Assembly: GCA_021405325.1 (NCBI GenBank)
Contig: QWII01000057.1
Span: 74,197 to 138,196 of the forward strand
Direction of reading: 5' to 3'
Length of the DNA: 64,000 nucleotides
Source of the DNA: Caldilinea sp. CFX5
GTDB taxonomy: Bacteria; Chloroflexota; Anaerolineae; Caldilineales; Caldilineaceae
Shown here: positions 7,701 through 16,046 of the stretch, piece after piece
How positions within the stretch are numbered: the stretch's first letter is position 1
Layout of the letters: each line of letters starts with the position of its first letter
Notes under the pieces: model-generated
Seen by the model: the letters and a program-made list of their open reading frames with translations, nothing else
Told to the model about the DNA's origin: nothing
The model's database searches: none
Program-made: the position numbers and the translations under genes

Positions 7701-9470
7701 ATGTATAAAAGCATTCTTGGCGCCATCGGCTTGTTTAGTTTGCTGTTATTCCTTTGTGCCGCAAAGCCGGCAACCGTACTGGCCGGAACCGCAAATGTTA
7801 AGCCACAGCTCGTACCTGCTGGGCTTGACCGTCGGCAACCGATGACGGCTGCGGTTGTCACCACGACCGGTTCCACAACAGCTAGTTTGTCTGTTGCCCA
7901 TGCGCCTCTGCAAAATCAGCGTATGCTTGAAATTTCTTCAGCAATTTCGCAGGAAGTCGCGGCAGCTTTGGCGCGCATCTCAGTGACACAACAGATTCTT
8001 TACCAACGCGACGGGGTGGTCGGCATCCTGGCCATTGCAAACGCAGATCCGGCCGGAAGCACGATCGATAACACCATCCGTGAACTGGTGATTGCCAAAC
8101 AAACGCCAAGATTTTTCAGAGCACTGGGTGCATTCGTGCATGGGCAGGGCATAGAATCAGACAATGCGATGCTTGCGCCGCCCACCGAACAACCGTTTGA
8201 TAAATTGCTGAATTATTTGGGTAAACCTGTAATCATCGGCAATCCACATGGTGTGGGTGCGTTGCCCTTAGGCATACCGATTCCGACTGGGCCACTATCC
8301 ACTAATCTATTGTTGAAACAGTGGGCGCTAGCGGAGACGCCGGTTAGCGCCTTTGGCATTAATCTTTATCAAGAACTGGGCTTGACCCGTACTACAACGG
8401 CCACGGGCAAAGGCGTGCGGATTGTTATTTTTGACACCTCTCCTTTTACCATCAGTGAAGGCGTAGGCAAAACGGCAGGTTATAGCGGCGTCATTACCAC
8501 GCCTTTATATGTCGGCCCCTTCGGGCCGTTAACCATCACCGTTACGAATTTAATGACGCAGCCTTGCACAGCCGAGATCACCAACACCGCTTCACTCTCG
8601 TTCAATGTTGATATCCGCAGCCATGGGCTGTTTGCCGCCGCATTAGCCTATGTGGTCGCGCCAGAGGCCACCATTGAACTGGTGCAAGTATTAGACAATT
8701 ATGGTTGTGGTACGACAATTGCACTCACCCAAAAATTGCAAGAGTTGGTCGACAAGAACGCCACTAACCCCATGCCAACCGTTATCAACCTCAGTTTGGG
8801 TGTTATCGACGGTCATGATCTAGCCGAGTCTTTGGATCCGCTCTCAACAACCCTATCATTAGCGCGTAGCCACGGCATGGTCATTGTCGCCGCCGCCGGG
8901 AATCGGATTAACGACAAAAATTCAGTGGAGGTTATGCAGCCACCGGCGAGCCATCAGGCGGTCATTGGGGTAGGCGCCAGCAACGCGCAAGGCGGGCTTG
9001 CCTGTTTTTCCAAGCGGGTTGTCAAAGGGTTAGGGCCAAGAATCGCTGCCCCCGGTGGTGACGCCTGGGTTGTTGGTCAGTGCAACGCACAGGAGAAGTT
9101 TCGTCGTTGTGTCAATGAAAGGAAGTGGCTTCGTTTGCTGGAGGGCTTATACAAAACTGTCGATCAAACGCCTCCCACCGCACTGAGTGATGCTTGCTCC
9201 AATCTGTTACTAGGGATGACCTTTGATCCAACGACCGACACCTACGGGTATGCCAACTGGATGGGCACCTCCTTTGCGACGCCGATTATCAGTGGTTGGG
9301 CTGCGCTACAGTTACAAAATGAATCCCCCGACGTGATCTACCAAGCGCTTACGCCAAGCGTAGTCATTACAGCATGGCAACAGCCAACGGGCACGATTGG
9401 TGGGGCGGCGCCTGTTTGTCTCAATCTGGCCAGCGTACAAGCACAAGACCATGAAATTTGTGCGCAATAA
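7701..9470 (+). CDS. Secreted subtilisin-like serine protease (S8)
   Basis: 589 residues. ATG at 7701 was chosen for the AGGAGGAG site just upstream; upstream starts lack one. It gives a clear signal peptide (YKSILGAIGLFSLLLFLCAA, likely cut after VLAG). The catalytic triad is complete: Asp245 in VRIVIFDTSP, His308 in DIRSHGLFAAAL, Ser524 in GTSFATPIISG, with the oxyanion Asn401 in VAAAGN. A propeptide-like region of ~200 residues precedes the catalytic domain. An insertion with several cysteines (CNAQEKFRRCVNERK) lies between Asn and Ser. It follows the TPR-CHAT gene by 200 bases on the same strand. Confidence 0.85.
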   Translation: MYKSILGAIGLFSLLLFLCAAKPATVLAGTANVKPQLVPAGLDRRQPMTAAVVTTTGSTTASLSVAHAPLQNQRMLEISSAISQEVAAALARISVTQQILYQRDGVVGILAIANADPAGSTIDNTIRELVIAKQTPRFFRALGAFVHGQGIESDNAMLAPPTEQPFDKLLNYLGKPVIIGNPHGVGALPLGIPIPTGPLSTNLLLKQWALAETPVSAFGINLYQELGLTRTTTATGKGVRIVIFDTSPFTISEGVGKTAGYSGVITTPLYVGPFGPLTITVTNLMTQPCTAEITNTASLSFNVDIRSHGLFAAALAYVVAPEATIELVQVLDNYGCGTTIALTQKLQELVDKNATNPMPTVINLSLGVIDGHDLAESLDPLSTTLSLARSHGMVIVAAAGNRINDKNSVEVMQPPASHQAVIGVGASNAQGGLACFSKRVVKGLGPRIAAPGGDAWVVGQCNAQEKFRRCVNERKWLRLLEGLYKTVDQTPPTALSDACSNLLLGMTFDPTTDTYGYANWMGTSFATPIISGWAALQLQNESPDVIYQALTPSVVITAWQQPTGTIGGAAPVCLNLASVQAQDHEICAQ

Positions 9471-9539
9471 ATCGACCCAACTTCGCCCCCAACCACTACT
9501 GTACGTAAAAATATAACATCATAACTTGAAACATCGCCA

Positions 9540-9571
9540 AAGTTCCTGTAGCACCGATGCTACAGGAACTT
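9540..9571. repeat. Hairpin 3' of the secreted subtilase gene
   Basis: Perfect 14-base arms (AAGTTCCTGTAGCA, 9540-9553, and its complement 9558-9571) flank the 4-base loop CCGA. No U-run. It abuts the larger repeat that begins at 9576. Confidence 0.75.
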
Positions 9572-9575
9572 CATC

Positions 9576-9684
9576 AGGACTTACGCAAGACGGGAAGCCG
9601 GGAACGCCGGCATCCTGCCGGCCTGCCGCCAGAGATGGCGCGGGAACCCACTGGGTGCCCGGCTTCCCGTCTTGCGTAAGTCCT
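9576..9684. repeat. Nested palindromic repeat element with shared core
   Basis: Perfect 27-base arms (9576-9602 and 9658-9684) enclose a 55-base core with internal dyads (GCCGGCATCCTGCCGGC). The core, AACGCCGGCATCCTGCCGGC onward to GGCGCGGGAACCC, recurs with few changes inside the element at 30066-30162. The outer arms begin AGGACTTACGCA, similar to the AGGAGTTACGCA ends of the elements at 28059 and 30066. No target duplication is evident here. Confidence 0.7.
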
Positions 9685-9920
9685 GGCCTTGTTAAATGCC
9701 TTTACGCTGGCCGCCGCGGCCTTGGGGATCGGCACGATTGCCGGACAACGTAGGTGGGCGGCAAACTCAACCAAAAGCGCACTGAAAATTACCGGAAAGA
9801 CGCGTTCATCTTTCGTAGAGCAACACGCCCATCGTCACACCATCAAGCTAACCGGCGTGTAGCAGTGGTCAGCTCCCCGTCCCTCGGTAGGAGCTGACCA
9901 ACCGGATTCTCTTGTCGTTG

Positions 9921-9994
9921 GTTGGCTGGTTCGTTGGTTTCGACAAGCTCAACCAACGTTGGTTGAGCTTGTCGAAACCAACGAACCAGCCAAC
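9921..9994. repeat. Perfect 74-bp palindrome without loop
   Basis: Arms 9921-9957 and 9958-9994 are exact reverse complements meeting at the centre (CAACCAAC/GTTGGTTG). It carries the word GGTTTCGACAAGCTCAACC shared with 49783-49867 and (as GGTTTCGACAGGCTCAACC) 61541-61599. It sits between the two subtilase genes and overlaps the 5' end of the longest open frame of the second, which argues for the later start there. Confidence 0.8.
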
Positions 9995-10036
9995 GAATCA
10001 ACCAATCAACTAATTTCACAAAGGATGCCCCCAATC

Positions 10037-12118
10037 ATGGCAAAGAAACGCTCAGCGAAAACAACAGGCAAGTTACGGCTCACGGCAGTAACCGATAGCA
10101 TGACCACGCTCGATCCCCATCTGCAACAGGTGATCCAAGCGGTGAAGAATGAACTCCCCACCGAGCAGGCCGCCTTCTCACAAGATGAGCGGGGTGAGAT
10201 GCAGGTGGATGTGCTGGCCAAACTGGTTGACCCCACAGTCGCCGTGCCCGGCTTGACCGTCGCTCAGACCATCGGCCAGATCGTGACCGGCACGGTGGCG
10301 GTCAGCGCCATCGAACAGGTGCGTCAACACAGCAATGTGATCAGCCTCAAACGCGCCACCGCCATCCAGAGTGAACTGGCCTTCTCCGTCCCCGAAATGC
10401 GCGCCGATGCGGCACAGGTACAGGCTGTCTTGCCGCCAGGGGTGCAGATTGACGGCGGCGGCGTCATTGTCGGCGTGGTCGATTACGGCTGCGATTTCCT
10501 CCACAAGAACTTTCGTAACGCCGATGGCACGACTCGGCTGCTCTACCTCTGGGATCAGCGTGGCGGCCCCACGGCCGGTTCACCGGCCGGTTATTCCTAT
10601 GGCCGCGAATACACGGCAGCGATGATCAACAACGCCTTAGCCCAGGCATCACCGCCGCCGGCGGCCAATGACCCGATCTACCAACAGGTCAAATTTCCCG
10701 AAGATCCCCTGAATCGCGCCTACCAGCACCTGGGCTATGCGCCGGCGGCCAGCCCGGTGCGCGATCCGGCCACCGGCGCGCATGGCACCCATGTGCTGGA
10801 CATTGCGGCCGGGAATGGCAACGGCAGCGGGACAGCGGGCGTAGCGCCGGCCAGCGACCTGATCTTTGTGCATCTCGACGGCAATGATGTAGCGCCGCTG
10901 GAATCCTTTGGCAACTCACGCCAATTGCTGGAAGCGGTAAAGTATATCTTTGACAAAGCAGATGCCTTAGGGCGCCCCTGTGTCGTCAATCTCAGTTTGG
11001 GCACGCACGGTGGCCCGCACGACGGCACGACGTTGGTGGAGCAGGGGTTTGACGCCCTCCTGGCCACACCAGGGCGGGCGATTGTACTCTCCGCCGGCAA
11101 TGCGTGGCAACGACGCAGCCACGCCAGCGGTCAGGTCACTGCCGCCGCACCGCGCACCTTGACCTGGGAGATCCGCCCGGCGCCTGGCGCCGCCTTTGAT
11201 CCAACGCCAAATGAGTTGGAAGTCTGGTATCCCGGCGTCGCCGCACTGGCCGTGACATTGATCACACCGACCGGGCAACGGTTGGGGCCGGTGGCGCTCA
11301 ACCACACCTTCACCATCAGCTTGGGCAATACGGCGGCTGGTCTCATCGTCCATCGGCAGCAAGACCCGAACAATGGCATGAACCAGCTCGATATTCTGCT
11401 GGCGAGCACGTTGCCGGTCGGCGACTGGCAGGTCGAATTGACAACGGCAACGCCGGCGCCAGTGGCCTTTCATGCCTGGATCGAGCGGGATGATCGCGGC
11501 CAATCGCAATTTAGCGCAGCCGATGATGATCGGCGTCACACCCTCGGCTCGATCTCCTGCGGGCAGATGACGATTGCCGTGGGGTCGTATGATGCCCGCC
11601 ACCCTGGCCGGGGTCTTTCGCCCTTTACTGCCGAAGGGCCAACCGCAGACGGGCGCGCCAAGCCGGAGATCAGCGCCCCTGGTCAAAGCATTCAGGCCGC
11701 CTGGTCATTGACCCATACGCTGGTCACCGCCAAGTCAGGCACCAGCATGGCCGCACCCCATATCACCGGCGCTGTTGCCCTGCTCCTGCAAGCCGCCGGA
11801 GAACCGCTGCCGATTACCGAGATTCGTCAGGCCCTTCAGGAAGCGGCGCGCCGCAATCCGCCGTCAGGCGAAGGGTGGCACGCCCGCTACGGTCATGGCC
11901 GCATTGATGCAAGCACCCTGGTTGCGGCGCGCTTTGCCGAAGGCGTCCACCTGGGTATGGCGCTGGGCGCGCCGGCGCCGGCGGATGCGCAGACCGATCA
12001 GATCTTTGTCAATGGGAATGGCTTGCACGAGTTGAAGCTGGCCGATCTCATTGCCGCCCTGGCTGAATCCGGGCGTAAAGCCAAGGCGCAACTGCGGATC
12101 GATGTGATTCCGCTGTGA
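10037..12118 (+). CDS. Intracellular subtilisin-like serine protease (S8)
   Basis: 693 residues from ATG 10037. The frame opens at 9959 but its first codons lie inside a palindrome, and AAGGA sits at 10021-10025. The triad is intact: Asp149 in VGVVDYGCDF, His252 in GAHGTHVLDIAAG, Ser570 in SGTSMAAPHITGA, with the oxyanion Asn355 in VLSAGNAW. No signal peptide is present; the N-terminus is basic (MAKKRSAKTTGK), so it is probably cytosolic. A beta-rich insertion of ~150 residues lies between Asn and Ser (PNELEVWYPGVAALAVTLIT). It is the last gene of the protease run; no co-transcription is certain because ~490 bases of palindromes separate it from the previous subtilase. Confidence 0.85.
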   Translation: MAKKRSAKTTGKLRLTAVTDSMTTLDPHLQQVIQAVKNELPTEQAAFSQDERGEMQVDVLAKLVDPTVAVPGLTVAQTIGQIVTGTVAVSAIEQVRQHSNVISLKRATAIQSELAFSVPEMRADAAQVQAVLPPGVQIDGGGVIVGVVDYGCDFLHKNFRNADGTTRLLYLWDQRGGPTAGSPAGYSYGREYTAAMINNALAQASPPPAANDPIYQQVKFPEDPLNRAYQHLGYAPAASPVRDPATGAHGTHVLDIAAGNGNGSGTAGVAPASDLIFVHLDGNDVAPLESFGNSRQLLEAVKYIFDKADALGRPCVVNLSLGTHGGPHDGTTLVEQGFDALLATPGRAIVLSAGNAWQRRSHASGQVTAAAPRTLTWEIRPAPGAAFDPTPNELEVWYPGVAALAVTLITPTGQRLGPVALNHTFTISLGNTAAGLIVHRQQDPNNGMNQLDILLASTLPVGDWQVELTTATPAPVAFHAWIERDDRGQSQFSAADDDRRHTLGSISCGQMTIAVGSYDARHPGRGLSPFTAEGPTADGRAKPEISAPGQSIQAAWSLTHTLVTAKSGTSMAAPHITGAVALLLQAAGEPLPITEIRQALQEAARRNPPSGEGWHARYGHGRIDASTLVAARFAEGVHLGMALGAPAPADAQTDQIFVNGNGLHELKLADLIAALAESGRKAKAQLRIDVIPL

Positions 12119-12128
12119 GTAGGCAGGC

Positions 12129-12202
12129 CGCAGGTGGCAGGTAGCAGGTTTGCAAGTACGTCTTGGCTACTTGCCACTTGCTATCTGCCACTTGCTACCT
12201 GC
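12129..12202. repeat. Imperfect inverted repeat between convergent genes
   Basis: Degenerate direct and inverted copies of GGCAGGTAGCAGGT lie between the convergent stops of the subtilase and the aldo/keto reductase. They can fold into one imperfect stem. The likely role is transcript 3'-end formation or stability for both genes. Confidence 0.5.
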
Positions 12203-12228
12203 CCGTCGCCGGGGAATCAGTTCGATAA

Positions 12229-13116
12229 TTATCCATTACCACCATGATCGCAAGGCGACCACGGCAACACGCCCATTGTCGACGCTGCCGCTACTTCCGT
12301 CAACTCAGCCGGTGTCGCCGCCCCGCTGGAAACGGTGGTAACGCGCGCATCAGCCAGAATATAGCGGAACGCTTGTTGGGGCAAGGAGCCGGGCAAGCTT
12401 TGCACGGTAGCCAGCCAGCGCTGGAAATGCTCCCGCTCAACCTCACTTGCCAACGCCGCCAGCGCCTCGGCTTGCCGTGAGGTCGCTGTGTAAAGACCGC
12501 CAGCCAACGGCGTACCGATGACGACACCCATGTTCTGTGCGGCTGCCGCCGGTAAAACTTCTCCTGCTGCTTTCTGCGAAGCAGGATGATAATCGTGGTA
12601 GACCAGCAGCGTATCAAATTCGCCGGTAGAAGCCAGTTGCGCCAGGAGCGGGATGGCGCGGCCAGTGATGCCAATGTAGTCGCACAGCCCCCGTTCGCGC
12701 GCTAGTTTTAACCCTTCTAGCGTTCCCCCTGGCTCCATGATCCGCGCCCAGCCGGCCATGTTGACTTCGTGAATTTGGGCAACGGTGAGTTTATCCACGC
12801 GCAGGCGTTGCAAGCTGCGTTCCAGGCTCCAGAGCACGGTGTCCCGCCGGTAGTCAAAATCGACCGGATCGTAGCCCACTTTGGTGGCGATGTGAAAGCG
12901 GCTGGCCAGATCGCCCAGCGCTTCACCCAAGAGGATTTCGCTTTTGCCATAGAGGGGCGCGGTGTCGATGTAGTTGATGCCCAACGCTGCCGCCGTTTCG
13001 ACAACCGAACGAGTGCGTTCTAGAAAATGGTCGGGGTTGTCGCCCATGAGATAAGCGCCGCCCAGACTGACTTCGCTGACGGAAAGGCCGGTGCGGCCCA
13101 ATGTACGATAGTTCAT
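12229..13116 (-). CDS. Aldo/keto reductase
   Basis: 295 residues. The start MNYRTLGRTGLSVSEVSLGG is typical of the family. The catalytic tetrad is visible: Asp and Tyr in NYIDTAPLYGKSE, Lys in HIATKVGYD and His in VAQIHEVN. The NADPH-binding C-terminal end is shorter and less canonical. It reduces aldehydes or ketones of sugars with NAD(P)H in the cytosol. ATG at 13116 has an AAGG site upstream (GAGAAGGATACT). It lies downstream of the LarA-like gene on the same strand, so the two may serve one hydroxy-acid or sugar pathway. An L-fucose/galactose dehydrogenase-like role is possible but not shown. Confidence 0.85.
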   Translation of the reverse strand: MNYRTLGRTGLSVSEVSLGGAYLMGDNPDHFLERTRSVVETAAALGINYIDTAPLYGKSEILLGEALGDLASRFHIATKVGYDPVDFDYRRDTVLWSLERSLQRLRVDKLTVAQIHEVNMAGWARIMEPGGTLEGLKLARERGLCDYIGITGRAIPLLAQLASTGEFDTLLVYHDYHPASQKAAGEVLPAAAAQNMGVVIGTPLAGGLYTATSRQAEALAALASEVEREHFQRWLATVQSLPGSLPQQAFRYILADARVTTVSSGAATPAELTEVAAASTMGVLPWSPCDHGGNG

Positions 13117-13154
13117 AGTATCCTTCTCTATTTTGGAGATTCGCGGGGCCGACC

Positions 13155-13224
13155 GCCGGTGCGCGGCACTGGTCAGCCGTTGGTCTTGCTTTCAGCGCTA
13201 CCTTGACCAGTGCCACGCACCGGC
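13155..13224. repeat. Inverted repeat between larA-like and aldo/keto reductase genes
   Basis: Arms 13155-13175 and 13204-13224 match at 20 of 21 positions (GCCGGTGCGCGGCACTGGTC on the left). The right arm abuts the stop codon of the LarA-like gene. No U-run. Confidence 0.7.
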
Positions 13225-13225
13225 T

Positions 13226-14572
13226 CTACCCCTCGCGCCACGGCATGACCCGCCAGGCAACTGAGCGCTTGACCGGGCTGGGGATGTCGCTGGAGACCAG
13301 GTTAACGGCAATGCGGGCCTCCTTGCCGCGGTCGGCAAAGGCGAGGGCCAGGGCGTCGTCAAAGCAGGCGACGCCTTGGTGGAAGCCAAAGGTGCGCGCT
13401 TCCTCCGGCGAGATGCCGTCGCTGACGAGAATGACCTTGCGCCGTTCCAACACGCGCCGGGCGGTGTAGAGGATGGAAGCGGTGCGCACATTGACCGCTT
13501 TTCTGACCATCTGTTTGGCAATTTCCGCCGTGCCGGCCTTGAAGAGTTCTTCGGTTTCGGCGGACCCCATCTCGCGCCCGTGGCCGCTCGATTGGTGGGG
13601 CGCCCACCCGCCGGTCGCCGGCATGACGAGGATGATCACGCCATCTTCCTTTGTTCCCCACTCGGCCCCCTCAATACGGATAAAGAAGGAGGAGAGCAGA
13701 TGCTGACTGGCCCACGCGCCGGGGTACAAGACATAAATATCCGCCGGCTTCATGGGGGTCATCCAAATTTGGCGCGCTTTGGTCAACGCGGCGCGATGTT
13801 CGGCCACAAAGTCGCCGGCATAGGCATCGACAATGCGCGCCTGGCTGTCGATCAGCACATCGACCTTCATCTCTAAGTTTGCCAGGCGTGCGCCTTCTTC
13901 CATGTCGCGGCGCATGTGGTTGCCATCGGCCAGCCCCAAGGTGTTGGTGTTGTGAACGACGCCATAGTGGTTGTGTTCAATCGTATCCCAACCGGCCACA
14001 CCGGGGAGGATAATCTTGCCGCCGCCACACCAGCCGCCGTGAACATTGGGGCTGATCTCGCCAAAGGCTAAGCGGAAATCAGCTTCGGCCACCGTCTTGT
14101 TGATCCAGACCGGCGTGCAGCGGCTGGTGACGCCCAGATAGGTCAGGCTGCTTTCGTCAAAACATTCATGACGAATGGCGCGCACGCGGTTGAGCAGGCT
14201 TTTGCCAAATTTCTCCTGCCATTGCGGGCTGGGGTGACTCCCCGGTGCATAGACCAGGGTGACATCTTCATCTTTGACCCCCAGGCGATTGAGGTAATCC
14301 AAAAACTTGAAGCCAAAGCCAAAGCGGTCGCCCAGCATCTGGTCGGTAAAACGGTCGCCGGTGAGGAGAGCCACGGTGCTGCCCGGTTTGATCATCGCCG
14401 CCAACGGTGGCGTGCCGATGGGGTTTTCCATTGCCGTCACAATGGCCGCCCAAGGATCGGCGAGGGCGGGAAAATCGGTCATGCCCAGTTCCGCGTCGAT
14501 ATTGGCTGCGGGGATACAGAGCGCTCTGGGCGCGCCGTTCCAGTCAATCAGGTATTGCTTGAGCTTCTGCAT
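13226..14572 (-). CDS. LarA-family (nickel-pincer racemase-like) protein
   Basis: 448 residues from ATG 14572, which has AAAGGA nine bases upstream; a GTG six bases earlier is less likely. Family hallmarks are VALLTGDRFTDQM, YAPGSHPSP, the histidine in RAIRHECFD, and GGWCGGGKIILPGVAGWDTI, which resembles the SGG-K-PG signature of lactate racemase LarA. LarA homologues use a nickel-pincer nucleotide to racemise or epimerise 2-hydroxy acids. No larB/C/E maturation genes are in this window. The substrate is unknown; the neighbouring aldo/keto reductase suggests a hydroxy-acid or sugar-acid pathway. Confidence 0.75.
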   Translation of the reverse strand: MQKLKQYLIDWNGAPRALCIPAANIDAELGMTDFPALADPWAAIVTAMENPIGTPPLAAMIKPGSTVALLTGDRFTDQMLGDRFGFGFKFLDYLNRLGVKDEDVTLVYAPGSHPSPQWQEKFGKSLLNRVRAIRHECFDESSLTYLGVTSRCTPVWINKTVAEADFRLAFGEISPNVHGGWCGGGKIILPGVAGWDTIEHNHYGVVHNTNTLGLADGNHMRRDMEEGARLANLEMKVDVLIDSQARIVDAYAGDFVAEHRAALTKARQIWMTPMKPADIYVLYPGAWASQHLLSSFFIRIEGAEWGTKEDGVIILVMPATGGWAPHQSSGHGREMGSAETEELFKAGTAEIAKQMVRKAVNVRTASILYTARRVLERRKVILVSDGISPEEARTFGFHQGVACFDDALALAFADRGKEARIAVNLVSSDIPSPVKRSVAWRVMPWREG

Positions 14573-14683
14573 GGTCACTCATCCTTTGTGGTCGTTTTGA
14601 TTCGCTTGCGGTTGCTGGATGAGTTGTAGCATAGCGCTCTGATGGTTGTCAAGCGCGCTGAAAAGATTAGGGTGAACGATCAA

Positions 14684-15466
14684 TCACTTACGTTGACTGC
14701 CTTCTCCGATCAATCGTTCCCGTAAATGTGGAATGCCTATGACTGGACAGATTAAATCAAAACTGGCGTCGGTAGTCCATAAGACAGCATCAGCAGGTGT
14801 TTGTAGAGCAATAATGACATCACCTAATGTTTTACAGGTATTGCCTTGGGCATCGGTGGGGTTTTCCAATACACGGCCGCAAGCCTCTGCCATTTGGGGG
14901 TATGTTTCGCGCAAGGCCGTACTTAGCTCTTGTAATGCACGGCGATGGCCCTGCAAAAAATCAACGATATGACAGGGCATTGCACCACGGCGATAAGCCA
15001 GGTTCGGCTCAAGGCGATAGCCTGCTGTCTCAGGAATGGCGCGCAGATCCATCAATGGGCAGGCAATGGGATCGGGTAATAGTTCTATGCCTTGGGTAAA
15101 TATTTCATGAAATTCATATTCGATCAAGGTCTTTAAATAAACCAGGAGCACTCTGGCATCGGGACTGTAAGCGCGCAATAGCCAAGTCATGATGGAAAGC
15201 ATCTTATTTTGGTTACGCCCATGCGCCAACAAAATTCGTGCTTGAACTTCGCTCAAGGCAGTGGTACGGTTGTGTGCAATTTCTTCTTGCAACAATTGAT
15301 GCATGGCAACGCACGGCTCCAGCCAACGGAGATACTCCATGCGTGCATAGCTTGAAGCAACACAAGAATGCTCTTGGATGCGCTGATGAATTGTTTGGCG
15401 GACGCTAGCGGGCGCAAACAGTTTTGACAACTGAATGGTGGTGTCAAGATAGTAGGTTGGTGACAT
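14684..15466 (-). CDS. PIN-like domain protein (putative toxin/nuclease)
   Basis: 260 residues. It begins SPTYYLDTTIQLSKLF and ends LGDVIIALQTPADAVLWTTD, then ASFDLICPVIG. The first Asp near residue 7 and the C-terminal D-x-A-VLWTTD-xxFD pattern fit the acidic metal site of PIN-fold RNases. The middle is longer than in VapC-type toxins. It starts eight bases after the stop of the upstream gene at 15475, so the two form a probable toxin-antitoxin-like pair. Confidence in the fold is moderate; activity is untested. Confidence 0.5.
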   Translation of the reverse strand: MSPTYYLDTTIQLSKLFAPASVRQTIHQRIQEHSCVASSYARMEYLRWLEPCVAMHQLLQEEIAHNRTTALSEVQARILLAHGRNQNKMLSIMTWLLRAYSPDARVLLVYLKTLIEYEFHEIFTQGIELLPDPIACPLMDLRAIPETAGYRLEPNLAYRRGAMPCHIVDFLQGHRRALQELSTALRETYPQMAEACGRVLENPTDAQGNTCKTLGDVIIALQTPADAVLWTTDASFDLICPVIGIPHLRERLIGEGSQRK

Positions 15467-15474
15467 AGGGGAAC

Positions 15475-15915
15475 TCAGTGTTCAGCGATGGCGCTTTGCC
15501 AGTCAGGCATTTCAGGCGTAGTATCAATGCCATTCTCCCACAAAAGTCGCGAAGCGGCGCGTAAATCCTCAAGCGTCAGGACAACACGTTGAAAATATGT
15601 AAAGAGCGTTTGTAGGGTGGCAATTTGGGCGTGGGTTAAGCCCACCTTTTCCGCATAAAAGGTAGTAACATGTAAGGTCGTGGCGAGCTTCGCCTTATTC
15701 TCTTGCCCTAGCTCCCAGTAATACTCAAACAGGCTATGCAAATGGAGCCGTAATACATGCGCATGGCTCTTTTGGAGTTCCTCGGATGCTGCCCCTGTCG
15801 GCCATTTGTCGGTCAATCGAAACAAGGTGATGAGGATACCAACTTCGTCTTGGGATAACTGGCGGGCGTGCAGGGTCAGGTTTTCTGGTTTTTGTAGTAA
15901 AGCTTCGAATGTCAT
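15475..15915 (-). CDS. Conserved-looking protein paired with the PIN-like gene
   Basis: 146 residues if ATG 15915 is used, which has AAAGGTG 10 bases upstream; an earlier ATG at 15990 would add 25 residues. Sequence: MTFEALLQKPENLTLHARQL onward, largely alpha-helical, with RLHLHSLFEYYWELGQENKA and FYAEKVGLTHAQIATLQTLF. No family was recognised. Its position directly before the PIN-like gene suggests the antitoxin or partner role. Confidence 0.5.
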   Translation of the reverse strand: MTFEALLQKPENLTLHARQLSQDEVGILITLFRLTDKWPTGAASEELQKSHAHVLRLHLHSLFEYYWELGQENKAKLATTLHVTTFYAEKVGLTHAQIATLQTLFTYFQRVVLTLEDLRAASRLLWENGIDTTPEMPDWQSAIAEH

Positions 15916-16004
15916 CGCTTGGCTACACCTTTCTGCTACCGCAGCAACATGTTTCAGCACCATTGTACTGGTGATAACCACCTTTGGCAAATCAACCCTG
16001 CGAA

Positions 16005-16043
16005 TTACGAGTTACGAAGGATCAGTCGCCCCGTAACTCGTAA
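16005..16043. repeat. Hairpin 3' of the PH-domain gene
   Basis: 12-base perfect arms TTACGAGTTACG (16005-16016) and its complement (16032-16043), just beyond the stop of the reverse-strand gene at 16047. Confidence 0.65.
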
Positions 16044-16046
16044 CCG

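Noticed and set aside
10025..12118. Earlier starts (9959 TTG, 10025 ATG) for the intracellular subtilase
   Set aside because: The first lies inside a perfect palindrome, and the second leaves no room for the AAGGA site it overlaps.
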